Assembly: GCF_018070045.1 (NCBI RefSeq)
Contig: NZ_JAGPYK010000038.1
Coordinates: 1-55,841 of the forward strand
From: Micromonospora sp. U21
GTDB lineage: Bacteria; Actinomycetota; Actinomycetes; Mycobacteriales; Micromonosporaceae
Direction of reading: 5' to 3'
Length of the DNA: 55,841 bases
Under the pieces are notes generated by a model that saw only the letters and a program-made list of their open reading frames with translations, was not told the DNA's origin and did no database searches. Below, one piece after another: positions 16,099 through 23,455 of this stretch (the first letter of the stretch is position 1; each line of letters opens with the position of its first letter). Made by a program: the position numbers and the translations under genes.

Positions 16099-17015
16099 CC
16101 GCCGCAGCCCCCGCCGCCGCATCCACCGCCACCGCCGCACGAGCTGCCGCCACTGCACGAGCTGCCCCCGCCGTCGCCCGACGCACCGCCGCTGGAGCCC
16201 GACCAGCCGCTGCCGGACGCCGCCTGGCGCTGGATCTCGGCCTGCTCGGCGAAGCCCGGGTCGAGGGCCCACAGTGACACGGTGCCGTACAACGCCACGC
16301 CCATCGCCGCGCCCGCCGCACCATAGGTGGCGAACGCGGGGGACGAGGCGGGGGCCAGGTGGGTGTGCTGGCGACGTACGTCGCGCAACGCGGCCCGACC
16401 GGCGCGGGTGCGCCGGGGCACCCGGCGCAGCAGCAGGGCGGCGACGAGGACCGGGATCAGGACGAGCATCAGGTAACCCACCGGGCGGTCGTTGAACAGG
16501 CCGGAGACCAGCCGGAACACGCCGAGACCCAGCAGGGCGAACACGAACCCCGCCCAGCGGCGGGCCGTGTCGTACTGCGCCCTGCTGCGCAGCAGGCCGC
16601 GTTGCTCGAGGCCGGCCTGGAGCTGGTCGAGCGCCTCGCGGACCCGCCGGTCCTGCGGCAGGTCCGTGGCCCGGGCCCGCTGGTGGGCGGCCCAGTGGAT
16701 GGCCTGGTCCAGCGGTGTCAGCCCGGACGGCGTCGGACCGGTGGTGACCAGTCGGCGGTCCGGGCCGACGCCGATCGCGCCGCTGCCGCGCAACCCGCCG
16801 AGCGCGGCGTGCACGGCGAGCCGGGGTCCACCGTTGAGGTACGCGACCTGCTGCGGGCCGAGCGGACCGGCCGGGGCGTCCACCGATCCGGCCGCGAGGC
16901 GGACCCGGTGGAACACCGCGAGCGCCACCGTCACGGCGGTCGCCACGAGGTAGAGCCGGAGGAAGGTCGGGCCGGGGATGCCCCAGGTGTCGCCCGACGC
17001 GGCGTAGACGATCAT
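16095..17015 (-). CDS. TIGR04222 membrane protein with Cys/Gly-rich tail; candidate MNIO substrate
   Basis: A 306-residue protein with about four membrane segments: residues 17-36, two between 152 and 196, and one near 232-250. The middle cytoplasmic region includes TPLDQAIHWAAHQRARATDL. It ends in a low-complexity tail of about 45 residues of Gly/Ser, finishing with four cysteines spaced C-x5-C-x5-C-x4-C-G-G. This 'near-uncomplex' Cys/Gly end is the hallmark of TIGR04222. AGGAG sits 6 nt before ATG 17015. The tail is followed directly by the overlapping start of the DUF692 gene. I infer that the tail is modified or binds metal; nothing in the sequence proves it. Confidence 0.85.
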   Translation of the reverse strand: MIVYAASGDTWGIPGPTFLRLYLVATAVTVALAVFHRVRLAAGSVDAPAGPLGPQQVAYLNGGPRLAVHAALGGLRGSGAIGVGPDRRLVTTGPTPSGLTPLDQAIHWAAHQRARATDLPQDRRVREALDQLQAGLEQRGLLRSRAQYDTARRWAGFVFALLGLGVFRLVSGLFNDRPVGYLMLVLIPVLVAALLLRRVPRRTRAGRAALRDVRRQHTHLAPASSPAFATYGAAGAAMGVALYGTVSLWALDPGFAEQAEIQRQAASGSGWSGSSGGASGDGGGSSCSGGSSCGGGGGCGGGGCGG

Positions 17016-17099
17016 CGGCTGCTCCTGTCGCCGGAGGTGTCGGCGGCCTCATTGTGGAGCAGCGCCGCCACGGTCGGCGGCCCGGTGTCCGGGTGGGAC

Positions 17100-17136
17100 G
17101 CTCAGCGGCGGCGGGACCGCTCAGCGGCGGCGGACC
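17100..17136. repeat. Short tandem duplication at the end of the TetR gene
   Basis: The sequence GCTCAGCGGCGGCGG(G)ACC occurs twice in tandem. One copy encodes the last Arg codons and stop of the TetR gene; the other lies just beyond it. Confidence 0.5.
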
Positions 17137-17693
17137 GCCTCCTCGACCAGGTCGAGCACGGGGCCCAGGTCGCCGGCCGGTCGGCCCATCGCCAGGTGCA
17201 GCACCAGGCCGTCGTAGGCCAGCTCCAGGAACTGGGCCAGCACGTCGATCGGCACGTCCTCGCGCAGAACCCCGGCGTCACGCTGGCGGGCCAACCGGTC
17301 CCGGGTCGCCTCGGCGATCGCCGCGGACCGCTCCGCCCAGCGCCGGGCGAAAGCCGGGTCGGTGCGCAGCCGACGGGAGACCTCAAGCTGGCTCCCGAGC
17401 CAGCCGGTGGTGTCGGGGGAGACGGCACCGGCCAGCAGGTCGCGCATCACCTGCACCAGACCGTTGCGGGCCACCGTCTCGACCATCGCCGCGGCGTCAT
17501 CCTCGGCGACCGCGAGGAAGAGCGAGTCCTTGTCCCGGAAGTGGTGGAAGATGGCACCCCGGGAGAGCCCGGTGGCCTCCTCGAGGCGGCGTACGGTCGC
17601 CCCCTCGTAACCGTGCCGGGCGAAACAAGCCCGCGCGGCGGCGAGGATCTCCTGCCGGCGCGCGTCGAGCTGGTCCTGGCTTACTCTGGGCAC
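17121..17693 (-). CDS. acnR: AcnR-like TetR-family repressor
   Basis: A 190-residue TetR regulator. The N-terminal HTH domain (QEILAAARACFARHGYEGAT, then VRRLEEATGLSRGAIFHHF) closely follows corynebacterial AcnR, the repressor of aconitase, as does the C-terminal VLDLVEEAV. The GTG at 17693 gives the conserved PRVSQDQLDARR start; a longer form from 17714 is possible. An 18-bp near-perfect palindrome lies 34 bp upstream, and a 16/18 match lies over the predicted promoter of the aconitase gene at 35.2 kb. In corynebacteria acnR sits beside acn; here the two are 17 kb apart. The family is certain and the AcnR role is well supported by the shared site. Confidence 0.82.
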   Translation of the reverse strand: MPRVSQDQLDARRQEILAAARACFARHGYEGATVRRLEEATGLSRGAIFHHFRDKDSLFLAVAEDDAAAMVETVARNGLVQVMRDLLAGAVSPDTTGWLGSQLEVSRRLRTDPAFARRWAERSAAIAEATRDRLARQRDAGVLREDVPIDVLAQFLELAYDGLVLHLAMGRPAGDLGPVLDLVEEAVRRR

Positions 17694-17726
17694 GCGTCGA
17701 TCGTCGCAGGTCACCCCACGTCACGC

Positions 17727-17744
17727 AAACCGTACGTACGGCTT
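17727..17744. promoter_or_regulatory. Candidate AcnR operator (autoregulatory site)
   Basis: AAACCGTACGTACGGCTT is an 18-bp palindrome with one mismatched pair, between the divergent TetR and nitrilase-family genes. It matches 16 of 18 bases at 35183-35200, upstream of aconitase. Confidence 0.65.
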
Positions 17745-17781
17745 GGTATATCGCCCGAGCCGGCACCGCTACCATCGCCCC

Positions 17782-18639
17782 GTGACCCCGCCCCGCACCC
17801 CCGCCGCCCCGCTGACCGTGGCCACCGTCCAGGCGACGCCGACACCCGGCGATGTCGCCGGCAACGCGGTCGCCGCCGCCGACCTGGTCCGTCGGGCCGG
17901 TGGGCAGGGCGCCCGGGTGGCCGTCCTGCCGGAGCTGTACCTCTGCGCGTACCACCCGCCGACCCTCGCCGCCGACCCGGCCGGCACCGACGTCACGGCC
18001 GATCCGGCCGGGGCCGTCGCCGACCCCCGGCTCGATCCGCTGCGCGCGGCGGCGCGCGAGGCCGGCGTCACCGTGGTGGTCGGCGCCGCAGTCCGGCACC
18101 CGGACGGCCGGCGGACCATCGCCGCGCTGGTGGTCGACCGGGCCGGCGCGGTCCGCGTCGGGTACGACAAGCAGCAGCTGTGGGGTGGCGAGCGCGACCT
18201 GTTCAGCCCCGGTGCGCGGGGTGCCACGCTGCTCGTCGACGACTGGCGGCTCGGGCTGGGCATCTGCTACGACGGCTGCTTCCCGGAGCACGGCCGCGCC
18301 GCCGCCCTCGACGGCGCGCACGGTTACCTGTGCCCCAGCGGCTACCTGGCCGGCTCCGAGCACCGCCGGGACCTGTACTACGCCGCTCGCGCCCTGGACA
18401 ACACCATGTTCGTGGTCTTCGCCAACGCGGTCGGGGGCGCGGACCCGTGGCGCTTCAACGGCGGCGCGGCGATCTACGACCCGCAGGGGCGGGTGCTGGC
18501 CCGGGGCGCCGACGAGGGCACGGCGGTGCTGGTGGCGACACTGGACCCGGCCGCGCTCGCCGCCACCCGGGCGGCCCATTCGATGCTCGCCGATCGGCTG
18601 CCGGACCAGGGCGGCCAGCGGGTGTCGATGTCCGGTTGA
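17782..18639 (+). CDS. Carbon-nitrogen hydrolase (nitrilase superfamily)
   Basis: A 285-residue cytoplasmic amidase-type protein. The Glu-Lys-Cys triad is visible as E51 (VLPELYLC), K130 (YDKQQLW) and C162 (GICYDGCFPE). The superfamily hydrolyses amides, nitriles or carbamoyl compounds; the exact substrate cannot be told. GTG 17782 is the first start before the conserved LTVATVQATPTPGD strand. It is transcribed divergently from the acnR-like gene across the candidate operator, so it could share that control. No neighbouring pathway suggests a substrate. Confidence 0.85.
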   Translation: MTPPRTPAAPLTVATVQATPTPGDVAGNAVAAADLVRRAGGQGARVAVLPELYLCAYHPPTLAADPAGTDVTADPAGAVADPRLDPLRAAAREAGVTVVVGAAVRHPDGRRTIAALVVDRAGAVRVGYDKQQLWGGERDLFSPGARGATLLVDDWRLGLGICYDGCFPEHGRAAALDGAHGYLCPSGYLAGSEHRRDLYYAARALDNTMFVVFANAVGGADPWRFNGGAAIYDPQGRVLARGADEGTAVLVATLDPAALAATRAAHSMLADRLPDQGGQRVSMSG

Positions 18640-18704
18640 GCCCCCCGTCAGGTCGACACCCGCCGGCCCTGTTGGCGGACACGTCGGTCCCGTAGGGTGC
18701 CCGA

Positions 18705-19349
18705 GTGCCACTGCTCCTGCTGGACCTGGACAACACCCTGCTGGATCGGGCCGGGCCGTTCCGCCGCTGGGGTGTGCGCTTCCTGGACGGCATCGGCGCG
18801 CCCCCCACCGACATCGACTGGCTGATCTCGATCGACGCCGACGGGTTGACCGACCGCTGGGACCTGGCCGACGCCATCCGGGACCGCTACGAGCTGCGCA
18901 TCCCCTCGATCGACCTGGTGGAGGAGCTGCACGACGGGGTGGTGGCGCAGACCCGCCTCGATCCGCTGACCGCCTGCGCCCTGCGGATCGCCGACGACGC
19001 CGGCTGGGTGCCGGTGGTGGTCTGCAACGGCACGGTACGCGTGGAGGACGCCAAGATCCGCCAGACCGGCCTGGACCGCTACGTGGCCGACTGGGTGATC
19101 TCCGAGGAGGCCGGGGTCAGCAAGCCGAACCCGCGGATCTTCGCGCTCGCCGCGCAGCGGGTCCGGATGCCGCTACGCGGCGCCTGGGTGGTCGGCGACA
19201 GCCCGGAGGCGGACATCGGCGGCGCTGCCGCGGTCGGGCTGCCCAGCGTCTGGCTGCACCGGGGGCGTACCTGGTCGGACACCCGGTTCGCGCCGAGCCG
19301 ATCGGTGGACGGGCTGATCGCCGCGGTCGCCACCGTGCTCGGCGGCTGA
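18705..19349 (+). CDS. HAD-superfamily hydrolase
   Basis: A 214-residue HAD phosphatase. Motif I is LLDLDNTLLD with the nucleophile D7 and acid/base D9. Motif II is VVVCNGT, motif III the lysine in EAGVSKPNPRIF, and motif IV GDSPEADIGGA. The cap lies between motifs I and II as in the phosphoglycolate phosphatase/haloacid dehalogenase-like group. The GTG start at 18705 follows the nitrilase gene by 65 bp on the same strand. The substrate is unknown. A hairpin followed by TTTT comes directly after the stop. Confidence 0.87.
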   Translation: MPLLLLDLDNTLLDRAGPFRRWGVRFLDGIGAPPTDIDWLISIDADGLTDRWDLADAIRDRYELRIPSIDLVEELHDGVVAQTRLDPLTACALRIADDAGWVPVVVCNGTVRVEDAKIRQTGLDRYVADWVISEEAGVSKPNPRIFALAAQRVRMPLRGAWVVGDSPEADIGGAAAVGLPSVWLHRGRTWSDTRFAPSRSVDGLIAAVATVLGG

Positions 19350-19352
19350 CGG

Positions 19353-19407
19353 GCCGCCCCGCGCGCGTCGCCGCCGCTCGGGCTCGGGCCGCTCGGGGCG
19401 GCGTTTT
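19353..19407 (+). terminator. Rho-independent-type terminator
   Basis: Arms GCCGCCCCG (19353-19361) and CGGGGCGGC (19394-19402) are followed by GTTTT, just after the HAD gene stop. The T-run is unusual for this GC content and supports termination. Confidence 0.65.
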
Positions 19408-19565
19408 CGTAATTCGGTTGACCGGCTGCTGGGCGACGGCGAACATGGTCGACGCATCGTGCACCCGGGCGTACACCCGGTCGAGGAGAGGGGGTCGGTC
19501 ATGGCCGTCTTCGCAGGTCGCTTCCAGCTGCCTTCATCAGCCTCGACCAAGGGAACCTCACCACA

Positions 19566-20498
19566 GTGCGTGATCACGACCTTCCGGCGCTCGAGCGCCG
19601 GACCCGCGGCAAGAGCCGCTTCGACGACGACGAGCAGCAGTTTCTGAAGCGCGGGCGGCCCACCGAGCCGCCCGCCGACCCCGACGGCGAACCTGACCCG
19701 GACACCGGCGACCGCTGGTCGTCCTGGGACGACGCCGTGCACGGCCCGCAGCCGTACCCGGACTGGCTGGTCACCGAGCTGGCGGCCAAGGACACCGAGC
19801 TGGGTGTGCTGAAGACCGGCAAGGAGGCGGACGTGCACCTGGTCCGCCGGGCGGTGCCCGACATGGACCGGTCCTGCCTGCTGGCGGTCAAGCGCTACCG
19901 GGATCCCGAGCATCGGCTGTTCCACCGGGACGCCGGATACCTGGAGGGCCGGCGGGTGCGCCGGTCCCGCGAGAACCGTGCGATGGCCGGCCGGACGGCC
20001 TTCGGCCGGCAGATGATCGCCGGGCAGTGGGCCGCGGCCGAGTTCGCCGCCCTGACCCGGCTCTGGGAGATCGGCGCCGGCCACGACCGGATCGCCGTGC
20101 CGTACCCGGTGCAGCTGCGTGGCACCGAGTTGATGCTGGAGTTCGTCGGCGACGCCGAGTCGGGGCTGGCCGCCCCTCGGCTGGCCCAGCTACGGCCCGG
20201 CCCGGCCGAACTGCGCAACCTGTGGGACCAGCTGGTGGAGGCGCTGCGTGTGCTGGCCCGGGCCGGCTACGCGCACGGCGACCTGTCGCCGTACAACCTG
20301 CTCGTGCACCACGGTCGGCTGGTCGTGATCGACCTGCCGCAGGTGGTCGACGTGGTGGCGAACCCGCAGGGGCCCGAGTTCCTGGCCCGCGACGTGCGGG
20401 TGGTCGGCACCTGGTTCGTGGCCCGGGGGCTGCCCGCCGAGCAGGCCGATCCCGGCGTGCTGACCGGGGAGCTGCTGCGCGAGGCGGGAGTGCGCTGA
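19566..20498 (+). CDS. RIO-type atypical serine/threonine kinase
   Basis: A 310-residue protein with a RIO1-like kinase fold from about residue 80. It shows the nucleotide-binding region LKTGKEADVHLV, the ion-pair lysine in LLAVKRYRD, the catalytic HGDLSPYNLLV (D239) and the metal-binding IDLPQ (D256), with no activation loop, as in RIO kinases. The first 75 residues are charged and probably disordered. GTG 19566 is preceded by AAGGGA about 12 nt away; the start is moderately certain. RIO kinases in archaea and eukaryotes act in ribosome maturation; bacterial targets are not established. Confidence 0.85.
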   Translation: MRDHDLPALERRTRGKSRFDDDEQQFLKRGRPTEPPADPDGEPDPDTGDRWSSWDDAVHGPQPYPDWLVTELAAKDTELGVLKTGKEADVHLVRRAVPDMDRSCLLAVKRYRDPEHRLFHRDAGYLEGRRVRRSRENRAMAGRTAFGRQMIAGQWAAAEFAALTRLWEIGAGHDRIAVPYPVQLRGTELMLEFVGDAESGLAAPRLAQLRPGPAELRNLWDQLVEALRVLARAGYAHGDLSPYNLLVHHGRLVVIDLPQVVDVVANPQGPEFLARDVRVVGTWFVARGLPAEQADPGVLTGELLREAGVR

Positions 20499-20546
20499 CC
20501 GGGAGGGGTCGGGCGGCCGCACCGGCCGCCCGACCCGCCGCGCCAC

Positions 20547-20795
20547 TCACTGCATGTAGCGCTCGACCTCGGGCTTGGGGCGTTCCCCCTGGGAATCCGG
20601 GTCGCCGTGGGTCTGCCGGGCGGCCCGCCGGCGGCGCAGCAGGTCCCAGCACTGGTCGAGAGACTGCTCCAGGTGACGCAGCCGCTCGCTGGCCTCGCCC
20701 TCGGTGCCCGACTCGTGGGCCTGAGCCGCCGCACGCAGCTTGTGTTCCTCGTCGACCAGTTCGGAGATCCGGTTCAGGATGGTCTTGTCGTCCAT
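20547..20795 (-). CDS. DUF2630 family protein
   Basis: An 82-residue cytoplasmic protein starting MDDKTILNRISELVDEEHKL. The rest is a helical heptad-like segment ending LEQSLDQCWDLLRRRRAAR, and the tail is charged. This matches the small actinobacterial DUF2630 family, which probably forms a helical hairpin and has no known function. It is a single gene facing the RIO kinase gene, with 363 bp of intergenic DNA separating it from the divergent P450. Confidence 0.85.
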   Translation of the reverse strand: MDDKTILNRISELVDEEHKLRAAAQAHESGTEGEASERLRHLEQSLDQCWDLLRRRRAARQTHGDPDSQGERPKPEVERYMQ

Positions 20796-21015
20796 GCCAC
20801 AGAGCCTGGCACAGGGTGCCCGACATCGCCCGGATTCGGGGGTACCGGTGCGTTCCCGGGTCCGCCGCTGTGCCGGCGTCCCCGCCCCTGCCGGCTCGCC
20901 GCTGACCTGGCGATCGACGATAATACGAGCCCCGCCGGTGCCGGCGCGGGTGATTCTCCTGACTCTCCACTCCGGACACCGGCTGGGCTGCGCCTCGACG
21001 TGAGCGCGCCACGAG

Positions 21016-21030
21016 GGTGGAAATTCCACC
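21016..21030. promoter_or_regulatory. Palindromic operator candidate 1 upstream of the P450
   Basis: GGTGGAAATTCCACC is a perfect palindrome around a central A, 129 bp before the P450 start. A related site lies 69 bp downstream. Confidence 0.5.
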
Positions 21031-21084
21031 GTGCGCAAGTCTGGAGGTGCCCCGCGTTTGGTGAGATGCTTCCGTCGCCCAGAA

Positions 21085-21098
21085 GGTGAAAGTTCCAC
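21085..21098. promoter_or_regulatory. Palindromic operator candidate 2 upstream of the P450
   Basis: GGTGAAAGTTCCAC matches the palindrome at 21016-21030 with two substitutions. It lies 61 bp before the P450 start. Two similarly shaped sites before one operon suggest binding by a dimeric regulator. Confidence 0.45.
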
Positions 21099-21158
21099 AG
21101 TCCCGACCGACCGAAGTGGACCGCTGCGGTCGGTGGGACGCCGAGGAGACGTGGTTCC

Positions 21159-22550
21159 ATGTCGCAGGTGTCCGATGCCGGCCCCGCCCCCGTCAGCACC
21201 GAACCCCGGACGATCCCGCTCCGTCGCGTCCTGCCCGCGCTGGTCCGCGACCCGCTCGGCGCGCTGGTCGGCTTCGCGGACTCCGCGGCCGGCGAGGTCG
21301 TCCGGCTGAACCTCGGCTCGTTCCGCCCCTACCTGGTCAGCCACCCGGAGCATCTGCAACGGGTGCTGAGGGACAACGTTGCCAACTACACCCGCGACGG
21401 GGACGGGCTGCTCTGGCGCCCGGTCCGCCGGATCGTCGGCGACGCCATCCTGGTCGCCGAGGGTGAGGTCTGGGAGTCCAGCCGAGGCGCGCTGCAACCG
21501 CTGTTCACCGCCAAACGGGCCGAAACGCTGGTCGACAGGATGGCCGACGCGATCAACGAGGCGGTCGACGAGTGGCTGGAGCCGGCGCGGGAGGGCCGCC
21601 CGATCGACGGCGGCGCCGAGCTGACCCGGATCGTGCTGCGGACGACCATGCGGGTGCTCTTCGCCGACCGGATCTCGGTGCCGGACGCGCTGCGGATCAG
21701 CGCCGCGCTGGACACCGTCACCACCGCGATGCTCCCGCGCCTGCTGGTGCCCTTCGTGCCGTACGCGGTGCCGATGCCCGGCGACCGGCCCTTCCGTGAG
21801 GCGGTGCGGACCATCGACGAGGTGGTGCTGCCGATCATCCGGGAGGCCCGGGCCCGGCCCACGGACGGCGACGACATCATCTCCACCCTCTGCCGGCCCC
21901 GCCCGGACGGCCGGCAACCCGACGAGTACGCCATCCGCGGCGACGTGGTGGCGATGTTCTCCACCGCCACCGAGACCACCATCGCCCTGCTCTCCTGGCT
22001 GTGGCCGGTGCTGTCCTCCCGGCCCGACGTGGCCGAGCGGATGACCGACGAGATCGAGCGGGTGGTGGGCGGCGGCCGGGTCGGCCGTGAGCACCTGCCC
22101 GAGCTGCGCTACGGCCGGATGGTGCTGGACGAGATGCTGCGGCTCTACCCGGCCGGTTGGATGATCCCGCGGACCGCGGTCGGCGACGACGTGCTGGGCG
22201 GCGTACGGATCAAGGCCGGCGGCACCGTGCTGGTCAGCCCGTACGTCACCCAGCGGATGTCGACGTTCTGGGACGACCCGGACCTCTTCGACCCGGAGCG
22301 TTTCGCCCCGGAGCGGCCCCGGCGGCCCTACCGCTACTCCTACTTCCCGTTCGGCGGGGGGCCGCACCAGTGCCTCGGGCAGTACCTGTTCCTGCTGGAG
22401 GCGCAGCTCATCGTCAGCACCGTTCTGAGCCGCTACCGCTTCCAGCTGCGCCACCCGGTCGACCTGACACCCCGGATGGGCGCCTCGCTGCAACCCAAAC
22501 AGCGGGCCGAGCTGATCCTCACCCCGGTCGAGCGCCCGGTCGCACCGTGA
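21159..22550 (+). CDS. Cytochrome P450 of the terpene operon
   Basis: A 463-residue P450. Visible are the I-helix (MFSTATETTIALLSW), the K-helix ExxR in DEMLRLYPAG, the PERF-like DPERFAPERP and the haem loop FPFGGGPHQCLG with C405. The length and ExxR/haem spacing resemble CYP183/CYP1xx-type oxidases often found with terpene cyclases. It needs an external ferredoxin and reductase, and none is encoded nearby. ATG 21159 has GAGGAG about 10 nt upstream. Its TGA overlaps the GTG of the class I synthase, so oxidation and cyclisation are coexpressed. Substrate is inferred to be the terpene made by the next two gene products. Confidence 0.9.
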   Translation: MSQVSDAGPAPVSTEPRTIPLRRVLPALVRDPLGALVGFADSAAGEVVRLNLGSFRPYLVSHPEHLQRVLRDNVANYTRDGDGLLWRPVRRIVGDAILVAEGEVWESSRGALQPLFTAKRAETLVDRMADAINEAVDEWLEPAREGRPIDGGAELTRIVLRTTMRVLFADRISVPDALRISAALDTVTTAMLPRLLVPFVPYAVPMPGDRPFREAVRTIDEVVLPIIREARARPTDGDDIISTLCRPRPDGRQPDEYAIRGDVVAMFSTATETTIALLSWLWPVLSSRPDVAERMTDEIERVVGGGRVGREHLPELRYGRMVLDEMLRLYPAGWMIPRTAVGDDVLGGVRIKAGGTVLVSPYVTQRMSTFWDDPDLFDPERFAPERPRRPYRYSYFPFGGGPHQCLGQYLFLLEAQLIVSTVLSRYRFQLRHPVDLTPRMGASLQPKQRAELILTPVERPVAP

Positions 22551-23455
22551 CGGGGCCGGTGCGGACCGGTCGGGACGTCGTCGCCGAGCAGGGCCGGGTG
22601 TGCGCGCTGGCCGTACGCGGCGTACGCGACCTGCAGGGGGTCACCGCCGCCCACCCCGAGCTGTTCGACGCCGCGCCGTTCGACCCGGCGCTGCTCAGCT
22701 CGGTGGCCACCGCGATCGCCTTCACCGCGCCCTGGCACACCGCCGCCGAGCTGCGGATCACCACCCGTACCCTGCTCTGGGTCTTCGCCGCCGACTGGCA
22801 GGTCGACTACCTCGCCCGGTCCGCCGATGACGTCCGTGAGGTGGTGACCGATTGTCTGGCGGTGGCCGACGGCGCCACGCCGCCGCCCGGGCGGCACCTG
22901 GCGCGGCTGCTGGCCGACCTGCGCGACGAACTCGCCGCCGTGCCGGCCTTCGCCGGGCTGCGGCCGATCTGGCGCGACGAGCTGGCCCGGATGCTCGCCG
23001 CGGTGGCCCGGGAGTGGGACTGGAAGAAGCTGCCGGCCGACCCGTCCACCGGGCAGCGCCTGCCGGACCTGGACCGCTACCTGGACAACGCCGACAACCT
23101 CGCCTGCTCCTTCGTCAACGTGACCCACTGGATCGCCACCGGCGACGACGAGACCCTCGCTCAGCTGGGTGATCTGCTGGCCGTCGGGCGCGGCGTGCAG
23201 CGCGTGCTGCGGCTGGTGAACGACCTGGCCACGCACGGCCGGGACGCCGAGTGGGGCGACCTGAACGCGCTGCTGCTGGTCGCCGACCCGGCGCAGGTGC
23301 ACACCCGGCTGGCCGAGCTGACCGCCGCTTCCCGCGCAGAGCTGGCCGTCCTCGCCGAGAGCTGCCCGCGTCAGGCGGACTACCTGCACCGGCAGATCTC
23401 CTTCACCGGCGGCTTCTACCAGGTGTCGGACTTCTGGGGGGTGCGTGATGAGTGA
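22547..23455 (+). CDS. Class I terpene synthase-like protein
   Basis: A 302-residue all-helical terpene synthase homologue. The first metal motif is degenerate: FAADWQVDYLA, i.e. D83-x3-D87 instead of DDxxD. The second is LVNDLATHGRDAEWGDLNAL, matching NDxx(S/T)xxxE except that the last acid is Asp. Conserved LDRYLDNADNLACSFVNVTH and GFYQVSDFWG also fit a bacterial diterpene-type subfamily. The GTG start overlaps the P450 stop, and the class II cyclase ATG lies inside its end. It probably ionises the bicyclic diphosphate made by the class II enzyme. No prenyl diphosphate synthase is in the window. Confidence 0.78.
   Translation: MTGPVRTGRDVVAEQGRVCALAVRGVRDLQGVTAAHPELFDAAPFDPALLSSVATAIAFTAPWHTAAELRITTRTLLWVFAADWQVDYLARSADDVREVVTDCLAVADGATPPPGRHLARLLADLRDELAAVPAFAGLRPIWRDELARMLAAVAREWDWKKLPADPSTGQRLPDLDRYLDNADNLACSFVNVTHWIATGDDETLAQLGDLLAVGRGVQRVLRLVNDLATHGRDAEWGDLNALLLVADPAQVHTRLAELTAASRAELAVLAESCPRQADYLHRQISFTGGFYQVSDFWGVRDE

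Larger units (their letters stand above)
20796..21158. other. Divergent intergenic region upstream of the terpene genes
   Basis: This 363-bp gap holds no credible gene. The DUF2630-proximal part is featureless. The P450-proximal part contains two related palindromes (listed separately) and a stem-loop CCGACCG / CGGTCGG (21103-21133) just before the P450 ribosome site GAGGAG. Confidence 0.5.
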
